Assembly: GCF_001719045.1 (NCBI RefSeq)
Contig: NZ_CP015423.1
Coordinates: 1,054,001 to 1,118,000 of the forward strand
Direction: 5' to 3'
Length of the DNA: 64,000 bases
Source: Paenibacillus polymyxa
Lineage (GTDB): Bacteria > Bacillota > Bacilli > Paenibacillales > Paenibacillaceae
Shown here: piece after piece, positions 28,970 to 37,994 of the stretch
Layout of the letters: each line of letters begins with the position of its first letter
Position numbering within the stretch: position 1 is the stretch's first letter
Program-made: the position numbers and the translations under genes
The notes under the pieces: generated by a model
What the model saw: only the letters and a program-made list of their open reading frames with translations
Told to the model about the DNA's origin: nothing
Database searches by the model: none

Positions 28970-29592
28970 ATGTCATTGCCTTCCATGATTATTCTGACAC
29001 ATTTGTTCCAGTCTTTATCATCTGTATTGATTTCTCTTGTAGGCACTTTCGATTGTTTGGCTTGTTCTCTTAACATATTTTGTGTTTCCAATAATTCGTT
29101 TACTGACATTTTTACTACTTCAGGCTTGTTTATCCATTCACTTGGATTTCTGCTTATAATTCTTTCTTCAGCCATTTCAGGAGAATTTGTTAGCAATATG
29201 CACTCTGCACCTAGAGATACGAGTTTTTCTTCAATTGTCATGACTTCAATGTGGTCTGAGTTGGAGAAAGCTACCCTGTGATTAAGGTGGAATCTTTCTA
29301 AAACGTAAAATAGTCCTCTGGCCCTTCTTGATGCAGGCCCTAACTGTACAGCCCATTCATTGAGCTTTGTTAACATTTCTGTTCTTTCCTTCAGTAAGGT
29401 TAAATGCTCTTCTTGAGATAAACTTAAAAACTTCCCATGCTTGTTATTCAATATTTGTGTGTAATGTTCACCAAGAATAACTACACTTCTCTCTGCCGAT
29501 TCATCCTGTGATTGGTACTGCTTAATAGCCCTCAATACCGATGTCTTACCAGCATTAGAAAATCCCTCAAGAATTACTCCTTTGATATGCAT
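28963..29592 (-). CDS. P-loop kinase-like protein (cassette gene)
   Basis: A 209-residue nucleotide-binding protein. The Walker A motif GFSNAGKTS lies at residues 10-18, following VILE, as in thymidylate-kinase and adenylate-kinase relatives. A lid-like basic region (RRARGLFYVLERFH) and a central RIISRNPSEWI follow. It may be a small-molecule or nucleotide kinase. The stop codon TAA sits inside the neighbouring attC core. AGAGGG precedes ATG 29592. Exact substrate unknown. Confidence 0.78.
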   Translation of the reverse strand: MHIKGVILEGFSNAGKTSVLRAIKQYQSQDESAERSVVILGEHYTQILNNKHGKFLSLSQEEHLTLLKERTEMLTKLNEWAVQLGPASRRARGLFYVLERFHLNHRVAFSNSDHIEVMTIEEKLVSLGAECILLTNSPEMAEERIISRNPSEWINKPEVVKMSVNELLETQNMLREQAKQSKVPTREINTDDKDWNKCVRIIMEGNDIA

Positions 29593-29624
29593 GCTTTTCC
29601 CTCTCTATACCCAGCAATGACTTC

Positions 29625-29748
29625 GCTTAACATTCCTGAAATCATGAACCCCTCAAGAGGTTGTCTTTGTCTGCCTGATCAAACCTCCCCGGAATGCCTC
29701 TTGCAGACCAAGGCCGTCAGGCTTGCAGCAATAATAGTTTGTTATGAG
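29625..29748 (-). repeat. attC-like site, type I variant
   Basis: Left core GCTTAAC (AAC 29629-29631), right core GTTATGA at 29741. Inner arms are ACCCCT/AGAGGT and GCAGACC. Confidence 0.7.
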
Positions 29749-29772
29749 AATTTACATTGAGTTACCTACACA

Positions 29773-30054
29773 TTATCTACTCAAATCTTCTAAAAGCCCT
29801 TTGATATTCTTTCTAAAATCTTCAACCTTCATTTTGTTTCCATAATGGTCTAATATGTCTTTAAATATCCCACTCTCGACACATAACTCAAAATCATTCA
29901 GTTGGTCAATTAATTCATTAATGACTTCACCTGATTCCATTTGTTTATAGAGCTCTGTATATTCTTTCAACATTTTTATATCTGAATCATAATTGCTATA
30001 AAACATTGCGAAAAAATGCTCTAATGTAACGTACTCTTCATCCTTTGTATTCAA
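29773..30054 (-). CDS. Small acidic orphan protein (cassette gene)
   Basis: A 93-residue, mostly helical acidic protein starting at a TTG (MNTKDEEYVTLEHFF) with GAGGTG 7 bases upstream. FFAMFYSNYDSDIKMLKEY recalls CdiI-type immunity proteins that contain an aromatic-rich first helix, but the match is weak and no toxin is nearby. Confidence 0.6.
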   Translation of the reverse strand: MNTKDEEYVTLEHFFAMFYSNYDSDIKMLKEYTELYKQMESGEVINELIDQLNDFELCVESGIFKDILDHYGNKMKVEDFRKNIKGLLEDLSR

Positions 30055-30122
30055 TGTTTGTCACCTCATAAAATGTAGTGTAACTCCTATTTGTCTTGAT
30101 TTTTAATGTCCTTCGCAATTTC

Positions 30123-30324
30123 TCATAACGTTTCCGCATTCATGAACCCCAAAGGGGTTGTCTGCTTGAAATGCCTCCCCAAAATCCTCCTCGGTTAGGC
30201 AGTAAAGGGTTATCCGGCGAATATACTCTCCTGCTAATGAATCTACTTCTTCGAAACCGCTACTTTAAACTTCGGTCCGGACCAAGAAGTCATAGCCACA
30301 CAGCGTTGAATATATTGTTATAGG
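30123..30324 (-). repeat. Long attC-like site
   Basis: About 200 bp. Left core CATAAC (AAC 30127-30129), right core GTTATAGG at 30317. The left third matches type I; a 70-bp extra stretch around 30210-30280 lengthens the arm. Confidence 0.72.
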
Positions 30325-30346
30325 ATAGGGACGCCTACTGATATAC

Positions 30347-30934
30347 TTACTGATATTCTTCAAATTTATATTTTGTTAATTTATTTATTTCAATTACTTG
30401 TTCTTTATTAAAATAGCCCATTAGGCAACCATGATCTAAAATTGAAATATACAATTTCATGGATTGTTCAGTCTTTATTAGTTCGTTAAATTTCTTGAAT
30501 ATCTCCATATCCAACCAATCATCATCTACTTTCATTTCCCATCTGATAAGTTCATTCATATATTCAAAAGAGACCCATGCAGTACCATTCTGAATATCTA
30601 CGTAATCCGTTATATTATTTAAATCAAGTTTTGTCATATTCTCTAATCGTATTATTATTCTTGCATAGTCTCCATGGTCCTCAATACATTCAGTATCTAA
30701 ATACCAAATTTCCTCAGATACATTTATAAATTCACCATTCACTTCAACTTCTCCACCTAAATTAAGTAGTAGCAAGTTGTAGGGATCTTCTTCATATTCA
30801 TTTCTCGAAAATTCTTCCAAAAGTAATTCTTTCTTTAAATCTGCACTCATGAAGATGCCCAATTCAGAAAGTTTGTTTAGTTGATCTTCAAATATTATTT
30901 TCTTCTTCTTAAATAAACCAAACAACTTAAACAC
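30347..30934 (-). CDS. Orphan cassette protein
   Basis: A 195-residue protein not recognised. A GTG start is given; a TTG at 30925 has a better-spaced AAGGTG. The basic N-terminus (LFGLFKKKKI) is followed by an acidic strand-rich middle (NLGGEVEVNGEFINVSEEIWYLDTECIEDHGDYARI). Function unknown; it has the look of toxin-immunity-type cassette proteins. Confidence 0.65.
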   Translation of the reverse strand: MFKLFGLFKKKKIIFEDQLNKLSELGIFMSADLKKELLLEEFSRNEYEEDPYNLLLLNLGGEVEVNGEFINVSEEIWYLDTECIEDHGDYARIIIRLENMTKLDLNNITDYVDIQNGTAWVSFEYMNELIRWEMKVDDDWLDMEIFKKFNELIKTEQSMKLYISILDHGCLMGYFNKEQVIEINKLTKYKFEEYQ

Positions 30935-30961
30935 CTTCTTTTTATGGTTTGCGTCCCTTTT

Positions 30962-31077
30962 CTATAACGCTTGTATTCATGAGCTCCGTCAGGGGTTGTC
31001 TGCTGAAATGCCTTCTCGAAATCTATCTCGCAGACTTAGGCACCGTAAAAGTCGCTGCTTGAATATGATGTTAAGAG
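30962..31077 (-). repeat. attC-like site, type I
   Basis: Left core TATAAC (AAC 30966-30968), right core GTTAAG at 31070. It ends the cassette carrying the decayed gene at 31113. Confidence 0.78.
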
Positions 31078-31112
31078 TGATGTCTTTGCCTTCTACAAAT
31101 CAGTGTACATTA

Positions 31113-31556
31113 TTATTTTTCTATTATTCTAAAAGTATTATTAATAACTCTTTCATAGTTTTCCCATTCAAAATTAAAAGGGACCTAGATTTATTGATTT
31201 GTTAACATGCTCCAATTTGAAATCCTTCCATATTACAATTTCTTCTTCCCTGTCAATTTTCACTGATATATACCACACTCTTCATCTCCACACCAAGGAC
31301 ATACAAGTATTGGATATCTATAATACATATGCTCATGTGGTTTCTTTAGCAAAAAGTATTGAATCATTTCTTTTTGGTGATCTTCGCTTCCCCATCCTAA
31401 GGATGGAACCATATCGTGCTTCTTGAGCATTTGGCAAAGTGATCTTCCATCAATAATTAAATCTGCAAATTTTGTGTTCTTATTCCCATCTTGCTCTGGG
31501 TCAAATTCATCATATCAGCTGGAAAGTTTAGTTTGTAGAGTATTTATCGTTGTCAT
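31113..31556 (-). pseudogene. Decayed cassette gene with cysteine-rich centre
   Basis: No intact frame exists here. The ATG at 31556 has AAGGAG upstream and opens MTTINTLQTKLSS, then a TGA at 31515-31517 interrupts. The frame continues YDEFDPEQDGNKNTKFADLI and HMYYRYPILVCPWCGDEECG. A one-base loss then shifts it to YISVKIDREEEIVIWKDFKL, and a one-base gain near GPF restores FEWENYERVINN with a stop at 31113. The indels cancel, giving exactly 148 codons. The zinc-knuckle-like CPWCGDEECG is the main clue. The intact family is unnamed to me. Confidence 0.75.
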
Positions 31557-31591
31557 TGGTTTCTCCTTGTTGATTATCATATATAGATTTC

Positions 31592-31758
31592 ACTTAACGT
31601 TGATGTATTCACAAACCCTCACCGACTCAAAGGCCGAAGGCCTAGCGTGATGCGCTTAGTCGGTACAGGCTTGTCCTATCAGTCACTTCCTCTCCTAATG
31701 CTTTTTGGACCAAGGGTCGGCTTGCCTCGGCCCTTAGCGTTGAATGTAATGTTAGGTG
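31592..31758 (-). repeat. attC-like site, type II
   Basis: Left core CACTTAAC (AAC 31596-31598), right core GTTAGGTG at 31751. A long arm pairs CACCGACT with CTTAGTCGGT. Confidence 0.8.
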
Positions 31759-31785
31759 AAGCATTGTAACTTCTTTGAATCTGCT

Positions 31786-32322
31786 TTAATTATTATTTTT
31801 CTGATTTGCTCGCTCTTTTATCGTTTTAATTACTCCTCTATATCTTTCTACATCATATTGAAAATTCAAGCCATGCGTAATCATTTTGCTCTTTAGATCA
31901 TCAAATTTATGTATTAATTCTTCTAAAAAATCTATTATTTGATCCCAAGAGAAAGCAAATTTATTAGAAGTCTTAACGAATTGTTCCTTAAAAGGCGATT
32001 GCTCAGTTAACCAAAACAATCTATCATCCTCATGACTGACTTCAACATAGTATCCCCCACAACCAAATATACCGCAAGTACAAGTGAACATAGGATACTT
32101 TCCTGGACAAATTAATGATTTTAAAAATTCGTCTTCAACAAACACTTCATCTTCGTGCAACTTATTTCCGTTTATATATAAAGCTATCCTCCAATCAATA
32201 ACATGGACCATTCGCCCATTGTGTCTTGTTATATTTTTGTATTCTTTTCTTATGTCAATTTCCATATCTACTGACAGTACATCAAGTTTATTTTTATCTA
32301 CTTTTTTTAAGAAAATCTTCAT
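31786..32322 (-). CDS. Orphan cassette protein with a CxC-CGxxGCGG motif
   Basis: A 178-residue protein starting MKIFLKKVDKNK with GGGGAGAG upstream. Its centre holds TCTCGIFGCGGYYVEV, a cysteine cluster likely to bind zinc, followed by FAFSWDQIIDFLEEL. The same kind of cluster occurs in several bacterial orphan families. Function unknown. Confidence 0.68.
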   Translation of the reverse strand: MKIFLKKVDKNKLDVLSVDMEIDIRKEYKNITRHNGRMVHVIDWRIALYINGNKLHEDEVFVEDEFLKSLICPGKYPMFTCTCGIFGCGGYYVEVSHEDDRLFWLTEQSPFKEQFVKTSNKFAFSWDQIIDFLEELIHKFDDLKSKMITHGLNFQYDVERYRGVIKTIKERANQKNNN

Positions 32323-32360
32323 CGCTCTCCCCGAACTTCATTGTATGATCACAATATTTC

Positions 32361-32479
32361 GCCCAACGTTTCTGTATTCATGACTCCCTCAGGGACTGTC
32401 TGTCTGCTCCTGCCTCTTCGAAATCCCTCTGGCAGACCAAGGCGACTGCAAGACCCGAAGCATGAATATTATGTTATAT
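32361..32479 (-). repeat. attC-like site, type I variant
   Basis: Left core GCCCAAC (AAC 32365-32367), right core GTTATAT at 32473. Inner arm GTCTGTCTGC faces GGCAGAC. Confidence 0.75.
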
Positions 32480-32518
32480 GATTATTACATCTTCTATGGA
32501 ATACCTACAGTCCTTAAT

Positions 32519-33049
32519 TCAGCTTCCATTATTGCAAAGTATACATCCATGGCAATTTAAATAGATGTTATGCTTTTCGCATTTGGGATACCCTCTTGGA
32601 ATTGTAGGATTATCATCCCCCTCTTCAATTTCGGACCATTCTATATAATTGTCCATATCAACATCTTCTTTATTAAATACTTTAATCATTAAGCCAAATT
32701 GATTCAAACAATTAACAACCCAATCTTGACGTGGTTTATAGCTTAATTTGTCCCACCCTAAGCCATCTGCTGCATTTGAAATAGTATCTAGTATAAAATT
32801 TTTCTCGCTTTCAAAGGAGTCTATAGTCCAAGGCATTTCATCAATATCAAAACCAACTGTTCCTATTCCAACTACAGACTGATCCCTTTGTGCTAGCCAA
32901 ATAATTAATTCTTTTTCTCGATTCGTTTTAGCTAGTACTGATCCACTAATAGCTAGAACTTCAATAAAGACTGATGTTAATCCATTTGACATACCTATGG
33001 GGTCAACTACATCATTTAATTGTTTTGGTAATGAAATGGTGTTCGCCAT
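32519..33049 (-). CDS. Orphan cassette protein
   Basis: A 176-residue acidic protein beginning MANTISLPKQL at 33049, where GGAGG lies 5 bases upstream. The C-terminus carries a possible zinc site, CEKHNIYLNCHGCILC. The N-terminal half (WLAQRDQSVVGIGTVGFDIDE) may be beta-rich. Not recognised. Confidence 0.65.
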   Translation of the reverse strand: MANTISLPKQLNDVVDPIGMSNGLTSVFIEVLAISGSVLAKTNREKELIIWLAQRDQSVVGIGTVGFDIDEMPWTIDSFESEKNFILDTISNAADGLGWDKLSYKPRQDWVVNCLNQFGLMIKVFNKEDVDMDNYIEWSEIEEGDDNPTIPRGYPKCEKHNIYLNCHGCILCNNGS

Positions 33050-33093
33050 ACTATCCTCCAACACTTTTCAACTTGGTTTATATGGTGATTTTC

Positions 33094-33212
33094 ATCTAAC
33101 ACGCTTCTGTATTCATGAACCCCAAAAGGGCTGTCTGCTAAAATGCCTGCGAAATCCATCTCGCAGACCAAGGCTCCATTCGGGAGCCGCAACTTTAATA
33201 TTATGTGATTCG
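33094..33212 (-). repeat. attC-like site with degenerate right core
   Basis: Left core TCTAAC (AAC 33098-33100), then GAACCCCAAAAGGGCTG and GCAGACC arms. The right core reads GTGATTC at 33204 instead of GTTATTC, so folding of the site would be weakened. Confidence 0.68.
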
Positions 33213-33247
33213 ATGTTTTTCCTTCGAAAACCTTATTGAACCGATAT

Positions 33248-33601
33248 CTACAATTCTCTGTTTAAAATAAACTCAAAATCTTCATCAGATACTAAATGAT
33301 TATCTTTTATAAATGTCTCTAACTCATTTAAATAATTATTACAGAGTTTGATATATCTATCTCGATATTGATCTTGAATCTTATTTGAATTGGTTTCTAT
33401 ATTAATGATTTCTTTACGTGCTCTTCTTAAAAACAAGATTGAACTTGTATAATTGTCACTTAGACATAAAGAAATTGAATTATTAATATAGCAAACCAAG
33501 CCATAGAATACAGAATTTCTTCTTAAGCCTGTCCATTGCTTGTGCATCTCTTCTGTATTTAGTTTTTTGGCTAACTCAAAGACATGAGAATTTAAAAACA
33601 T
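33248..33601 (-). CDS. Small helical orphan protein (cassette gene)
   Basis: A 117-residue, mostly helical protein starting at the ATG at 33601 (MFLNSHVFEL), 8 bases after GGAGG. Longer frames are translated attC. It is rich in Asn and Lys and has no recognised family. Confidence 0.65.
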   Translation of the reverse strand: MFLNSHVFELAKKLNTEEMHKQWTGLRRNSVFYGLVCYINNSISLCLSDNYTSSILFLRRARKEIINIETNSNKIQDQYRDRYIKLCNNYLNELETFIKDNHLVSDEDFEFILNREL

Positions 33602-33630
33602 ATGATATTCCTCCATCTTTAAGCAGTTTT

Positions 33631-33725
33631 GCATAACGTTTCTGTATTCATGAACCCTGTCAGGGGTTGTCTGCTGAAGTGCCTCTTCGATATCCAGCTC
33701 GCAGACCAAGGTTCCATAGGAGCTA
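33631..33725 (-). repeat. attC-like site truncated on its right side
   Basis: A full type I left half (GCATAACGTTTCTG, GAACCCTGTCAGGGGTTG, GCAGACC) stops after AGGAGCT at about 33724. The expected TTGAATATTATGTTAT end is missing. Confidence 0.7.
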
Positions 33726-33867
33726 ACAAAACATAACTTCTTCGATTCACTTACAAAATCAGCCCTTTATCATCCTCGCCTTCGAGCTATTTATAATTCT
33801 AAATCAACTATCTATCAGCAATTCTCTTAATCCTAGACAAAATTGCTTCGCATGAAAATGCCAACAT

Positions 33868-34182
33868 TTATTTGTAATCATAATCCCTTAATAATAGTTC
33901 TTGAACAATTTTTCTACTGTCCTTTATTCTTAGAATTTGCTTCGGTTTATCATATATCCAACCAAGCTTTATACAATATTCAATTAATATGGATTTTATT
34001 AAAGGTCTATATAAGTTAATGTAATAACATTCTTTCCAGTCGAACGAAATTTCAATAAAAGAAGTTTTATACTTTCTTGGATAAGCTCTAAACAATACCT
34101 CATAAGGTTTCTCGTAAACAATGCAAATGAATTGATAATGTCTAACAATGATTGGGATTGCTTTTTTTTGAAATACTTTCAT
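33868..34182 (-). CDS. Small orphan protein (cassette gene)
   Basis: A 104-residue basic protein (MKVFQKKAIPI) with GAGGTG upstream. Strand-rich, no recognised family. The 140 bp downstream, to the truncated attC, hold no gene and seem to be decayed cassette sequence. Confidence 0.6.
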   Translation of the reverse strand: MKVFQKKAIPIIVRHYQFICIVYEKPYEVLFRAYPRKYKTSFIEISFDWKECYYINLYRPLIKSILIEYCIKLGWIYDKPKQILRIKDSRKIVQELLLRDYDYK

Positions 34183-34218
34183 CATTCACCTCAACATTAC
34201 TTTATCAGCAACTATGTC

Positions 34219-34341
34219 TAATAACGTTCTTGTGCTCCTGAACCCGAGAAGCTTAAAGAAGCGTAGCGACTGGCTAGCTTCGGTTCATAGCCTCGCAGGA
34301 TTGTCTACCTGACTTTCACTTTCAGGAAAACGATGTTATGT
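34219..34341 (-). repeat. attC-like site, type II variant
   Basis: Left core TAATAAC (AAC 34223-34225), right core GTTATGT at 34335. Arms: GAAGCTTAAAGAAGC and GACTGGCTAGCTTC. Confidence 0.72.
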
Positions 34342-34371
34342 GATACCTCTAGTTCTTATTTAATATATTCT

Positions 34372-34845
34372 TCAATCCTTGTTTAATATTATTTGATATA
34401 CCTTTAATATAAAGGGCTTTTTTTCTATATTGTCATAATATCCTTCAATGGGTAACCCCACATGAAATGGAGAATTCAAAAAAGCTAATATCATGTCATC
34501 CATATGCTCTATTATCTCAAGATCACATTGAAATGGGAGTTTCTTATGTAAATCAGATATTAAATTAAATCTCAACTGACATGCCAACTGATCAAACCAC
34601 AAATAAAAAATCATTCCATGGTTCAGAGTAGAACCTATTATTTGATCTCGTCTATTCTGGATTACTCTATTAAAAAAATCTCTGTAGTCTTTTAAAGTCA
34701 ATGCCTTTTTTAGTTCTATATTGGAAGAAATACACCACATATTATTAGCACTCTCTTCATCCAAATCGTATTCTGAACTACCAATAAAAATTGTATCTGT
34801 AATTATGTTTTCTAGATCTTTAAAATAAAGCTCTTTATTATTCAT
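34372..34845 (-). CDS. Orphan cassette protein
   Basis: A 157-residue protein starting at 34845 (MNNKELYFKDLENIIT); the upstream GTG lies inside the GGAGTG ribosome binding site. Middle region has MIFYLWFDQLACQLRFNLIS; the end (YDNIEKKPFILKVYQIIL) is typical of strand-ending domains. This layout is seen in small immunity-type orphans. Not named. Confidence 0.62.
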   Translation of the reverse strand: MNNKELYFKDLENIITDTIFIGSSEYDLDEESANNMWCISSNIELKKALTLKDYRDFFNRVIQNRRDQIIGSTLNHGMIFYLWFDQLACQLRFNLISDLHKKLPFQCDLEIIEHMDDMILAFLNSPFHVGLPIEGYYDNIEKKPFILKVYQIILNKD

Positions 34846-34894
34846 GCTTCGATTCACTCCACTTAAAATGCTTTTTACATTGATTTACTCAACA

Positions 34895-35308
34895 TCAATT
34901 TTGGTTCAACTTCTTTGTCAGTATTATTTCCAGAGGTTCGTTCTCAAGCATTAAACATCCAGCATCTCTATATCCAAGCTTCCTATAAAAATGTTGAGCT
35001 TCTTCATTTGAAAGTGTTGAGGTCATAACCATTTCAAATCCTTTTTGTTTCATTAATTCCTCCCAATAGTGGACAACTTTTTTACCAATACCTGTTCCTC
35101 TATACTCCTCATCTATCCATATCATATTCATAAATGGTGTGTTGTCCCAAAAAAATCCGTATCTCATCCAACCTATTTCTTGATTGGATTCTCTAATTAT
35201 TAGAATTTCATTTTCTTTTATTTTTGGTCTTATAAGTGTCTTATGTATGTGCTTGTCTCTTAACGAGATATACTCATAATCTGATTCAATCGCAAAATCA
35301 ATCTTCAT
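34895..35308 (-). CDS. GNAT N-acetyltransferase (cassette gene)
   Basis: A 137-residue acetyltransferase starting at 35308 (MKIDFAIESDYEYI), with GGGAGG 7 bases upstream. The cofactor motif is IDEEYRGTGIGKKVVHYW (R-G-x-G-I-G), followed by STLSNEEAQHFYRKLGYRDAG. No attC separates it from the gene on either side: only 49 bp lie between it and the downstream gene, so three genes share one stretch between recognisable sites. Confidence 0.86.
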   Translation of the reverse strand: MKIDFAIESDYEYISLRDKHIHKTLIRPKIKENEILIIRESNQEIGWMRYGFFWDNTPFMNMIWIDEEYRGTGIGKKVVHYWEELMKQKGFEMVMTSTLSNEEAQHFYRKLGYRDAGCLMLENEPLEIILTKKLNQN

Positions 35309-35395
35309 TGTAGATCCTCCCATTTCACTTTCATTGAATATCTTCTTGGTAACACATAGTACTGATGTCTCATAATGTTTGTACATTACATAAGT

Positions 35396-35845
35396 TTATA
35401 AAGTCTTTTCAAAAATGTATAAGTCACCTTCTTCTCTAACTTTAGTAAACCCACACTTTGAATAGAAGTGATGATTCTTCACACTCCATCTAGGAGTATC
35501 CAGCCACCATTCAGTGCTGTCTGGAAATTTACCTTCAATTTTCTCCATCACCTTCGTTCCGATTCCTTGATTTTTAAAATTTGGATTAATAAAGATTCTT
35601 CCTAGATTATGCACTTGATTACATTCTACGAATATCATTGCTCCACCGATTATTTTTCCATTAAAGAGTACCTTGAAATATTCGCAATTTTGCATCATCT
35701 CTTCTTGCCAACTTATGGAGTCATATCCTATTGGCCCAACGATTTCGTTGTTATTAAAATGCTTTGATTCATCCTCAAAACTGGCCTTTTGTATTTCAGC
35801 AAGTTTATGTGCATCATTTTCTCTAGCTTTTTCTAGTGTCAGCAC
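35396..35845 (-). CDS. GNAT N-acetyltransferase (cassette gene)
   Basis: A 149-residue acetyltransferase. The GTG at 35845 (LTLEKARENDA) lies 8 bases after GGAGG, deciding the start. The longer frame to 35926 is attC-derived. Core motif GRIFINPNFKNQGIGTKVMEK, end WSVKNHHFYSKCGF. The product differs widely from the adjacent GNAT at 34895, so they are not a tandem duplication. Confidence 0.84.
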   Translation of the reverse strand: MLTLEKARENDAHKLAEIQKASFEDESKHFNNNEIVGPIGYDSISWQEEMMQNCEYFKVLFNGKIIGGAMIFVECNQVHNLGRIFINPNFKNQGIGTKVMEKIEGKFPDSTEWWLDTPRWSVKNHHFYSKCGFTKVREEGDLYIFEKTL

Positions 35846-35876
35846 CCAACATACCTCCATTGTCTTTTTATTTTTT

Positions 35877-35966
35877 CTGGGGTTGTCTGCTGAAATCCCT
35901 CTTCGAACTCCATCCCAACAGGCCAAAGCTCCGTGAGGATTCGATGCTTGAATATTATGTTATCAG
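35877..35966 (-). repeat. attC-like site truncated on its left side
   Basis: Begins inside the arm (CTGGGGTTGTCTGCTG) and ends with TTGAATATTATGTTATC at 35963. The left core and outer stem arm are missing. Confidence 0.7.
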
Positions 35967-36019
35967 AAGTTACCGAACTTCTTCACTATGCATTCAAAAT
36001 CAATCTGCAAATTTTTTTA

Positions 36020-36232
36020 TCAGCGAATTTTCTTATATGGTCTTTTTTCATTTTGTAGTTTGATTATTAGTTCATATGCATCTCTTTCACTTTTCTGAGC
36101 TTTTAGTGACTCTTCTTCTGTTATTTCTATTTCTATCATTTGAATCACTATTCCACCAGCATCAAAAATAATGAATATTCCCCCATCTCTTCGAATTATA
36201 TTAATCCCATAATTGGCAAAGAGTATATTCAT
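36020..36232 (-). CDS. Very small orphan protein (cassette gene)
   Basis: A 70-residue protein (MNILFANYGINIIRRDGG), GGAGG 7 bases upstream. A strand-rich hydrophobic first half (GGIFIIFDAGGIVIQMIEIE) is followed by a charged C-terminal helix. Not recognised. Confidence 0.62.
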   Translation of the reverse strand: MNILFANYGINIIRRDGGIFIIFDAGGIVIQMIEIEITEEESLKAQKSERDAYELIIKLQNEKRPYKKIR

Positions 36233-36323
36233 AAAGTGACCTCCAGTTCTTTCGCGTTCTTTATACTATAGCTTTTAGTACTTTTGAGATCTTATTATTA
36301 TGTTTTAGTAATTCAAGAATTTC

Positions 36324-36362
36324 TAATAACGTTTGTGTATAAAGCCTCTAAATTAGAGGCTC
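36324..36362 (-). repeat. attC left half fused to a terminator-like hairpin
   Basis: Left core TAATAACGTTTGTGTAT (AAC 36328-36330), then AAGCCTCTAAATTAGAGGCTC. The hairpin AGCCTCT/AGAGGCT would terminate the minus-strand tetR gene. Confidence 0.6.
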
Positions 36363-36930
36363 ATATGGACGATGTTCGTTCGTTTCCCTCGACACCACAA
36401 TTCAGCAATTTCCAAAATTGTTCAACTATGACCGATGCCGGATACGGCATCGAACGGGTAATCCACCATTCCAATACCCCCACTGCCGCTGAAATTAAAA
36501 ATTGCACCGTAATGTCCCTGTTCATATCCTGATCGAGGTTGATCGAATCCAGATGCTCGCACAGACTTTGCCGGAACATTGTCTCTATTTGGTTTCGAAA
36601 AACCGTACTTCCCTTGTTCGTCAGCATTATAGAGTAGAATGAAGCATGCTGCTCCAAATATTCAAACGTACGCAGTAGTGCGGTTTTGGAAGGGAGATGA
36701 AAGAAGTTATCTTCAGACATACAATTGCGTAGTAACTCTTTAATTTGAGCTTCCATGCATTGATCGCGCAGATCGTACTTATCAGCGAAATGCAAATAAA
36801 CCGTTCCGCGATTGACATTCGCTTCCTCCGCAATTTGATTGATCGTAATTCTCTCGAATTCCTTTTCTGACATCAGCCTCATAAAAGCATCAATAATGGC
36901 TTGCCTCGATTTTTGAATACGCCTGTCCAT
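36361..36930 (-). CDS. TetR-family transcriptional repressor
   Basis: A 189-residue regulator, N-terminal helix-turn-helix in ITINQIAEEANVNRGTVYLHFADKYDL, the classical TetR_N domain, with a helical ligand-binding C-terminus. It is divergent from the SDR gene at 37170, and two identical-type palindromes lie between them, so it very probably represses both. GGGGAGAAGG precedes ATG 36930. The pair is not organised like the surrounding cassettes. Confidence 0.88.
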   Translation of the reverse strand: MDRRIQKSRQAIIDAFMRLMSEKEFERITINQIAEEANVNRGTVYLHFADKYDLRDQCMEAQIKELLRNCMSEDNFFHLPSKTALLRTFEYLEQHASFYSIMLTNKGSTVFRNQIETMFRQSLCEHLDSINLDQDMNRDITVQFLISAAVGVLEWWITRSMPYPASVIVEQFWKLLNCGVEGNERTSSI

Positions 36931-36981
36931 ATCCTTCTCCCCTTTGTACCATCCGAAAAAATGAACATTTCGAAGTCCTCT

Positions 36982-37075
36982 GTTGAAAAATCAACAACCA
37001 CGCTTGTTTTAACCATTGAACCCCATTTACCGCTCTGTTACATTCACTTTATAAAATTTAGGTTGATGATTCAAC
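36982..37075. promoter_or_regulatory. Paired TetR operators
   Basis: GTTGAAAAATCAAC at 36982-36995 and GTTGATGATTCAAC at 37062-37075 share the palindrome GTTGA-N4-TCAAC, spaced 80 bases apart in the divergent promoter region of tetR and the SDR gene. Confidence 0.62.
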
Positions 37076-37169
37076 ATATGTTCAATTTTAGAGGAGCTGT
37101 AATCATGAAATCTATTGTTTTACAATGTTTGGATAATTTAATTTACATTGAATTAGGAGGGTTTAAAAA

Positions 37170-37919
37170 TTGAAACTTACAGGAAACACGATTTTTATTA
37201 CAGGCGGCGGTTCGGGAATTGGACGTGCGTTAGCAGAAGCTCTCCACAATCTTGGAAACAAAGTTATTATCTCCGGTCGACGTAAAGAGCGTCTGGAGGA
37301 GACGATCAAAGCGAATCCCGGCATGTCCGCAGTGGAATTGAATGTACAAGATCCTGCCAGCATAGAGGCGGCCGCCAAGCAGTTAATCGAAGAATACCCG
37401 GATGTTAATGTCTTGATTAACAACGCCGGCATCATACAGCCCGATGACGCGGCGGGCGTGATCGATGAGGATGTTTTGATTTCGACTGTCACTACAAACT
37501 TGCTAGGTCCCATTCGGTTGACTTCTGCATTCATCGAGCATTTGAAGTCCAAAGAAGAAGCGGTTGTCATCAACACGACTTCAATACTCGGATTTGTACC
37601 ATTAGCAACAACTGCTGTATACTCCGCGACGAAAGCAGCACTTCATACCTATACGCTGTCCCAAAGGTACATGCTTAAAGACACATCGGTCAAAGTAATA
37701 GAAATCGTGCCCCCATGGGTTCAAAGCAACAACGATGAACCGCGTGCGATGCCACTTGCTTCATTCATTGATGCAACAATAAAGATACTTGGTACAGATA
37801 CAGACGAAGTTCTGGTGGAAGAAGCGAAAATGTTTCGAAATAACCCTGGCCCGAACGAAGGTGTTTTTGTGACCCAGCTTAACGATACGATGAATTCTGA
37901 ACCTCCAAAGATTCATTGA
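37170..37919 (+). CDS. Short-chain dehydrogenase/reductase
   Basis: A 249-residue SDR starting at a TTG with GGAGGG upstream. It has the cofactor loop TGGGSGIGR, NVLINNAGI and the catalytic YxxxK in VYSATKAAL. The acidic or basic residue choice (SGRRKERL) favours NADPH. The N-terminus resembles the DltE/YvrD-like SDRs often controlled by an adjacent TetR. It is the only plus-strand enzyme in the array region, and is ended by a hairpin at 37954. Confidence 0.88.
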   Translation: MKLTGNTIFITGGGSGIGRALAEALHNLGNKVIISGRRKERLEETIKANPGMSAVELNVQDPASIEAAAKQLIEEYPDVNVLINNAGIIQPDDAAGVIDEDVLISTVTTNLLGPIRLTSAFIEHLKSKEEAVVINTTSILGFVPLATTAVYSATKAALHTYTLSQRYMLKDTSVKVIEIVPPWVQSNNDEPRAMPLASFIDATIKILGTDTDEVLVEEAKMFRNNPGPNEGVFVTQLNDTMNSEPPKIH

Positions 37920-37953
37920 TCCACCTGTAATTCAATTTTCAAAAGTTTAAGCG

Positions 37954-37994
37954 AACATGAAGTAGACACTCAGCTCCGTCTACTTCATGTTCAT
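37954..37994 (+). terminator. Terminator after the SDR gene
   Basis: GAACATGAAGTAGAC pairs with GTCTACTTCATGTTC, followed by ATTTTATT. Confidence 0.72.

Noticed and set aside
33725..33867. Possible gene after the truncated site
   Set aside because: No frame with a start and ribosome binding site was found; it looks like decayed cassette sequence.
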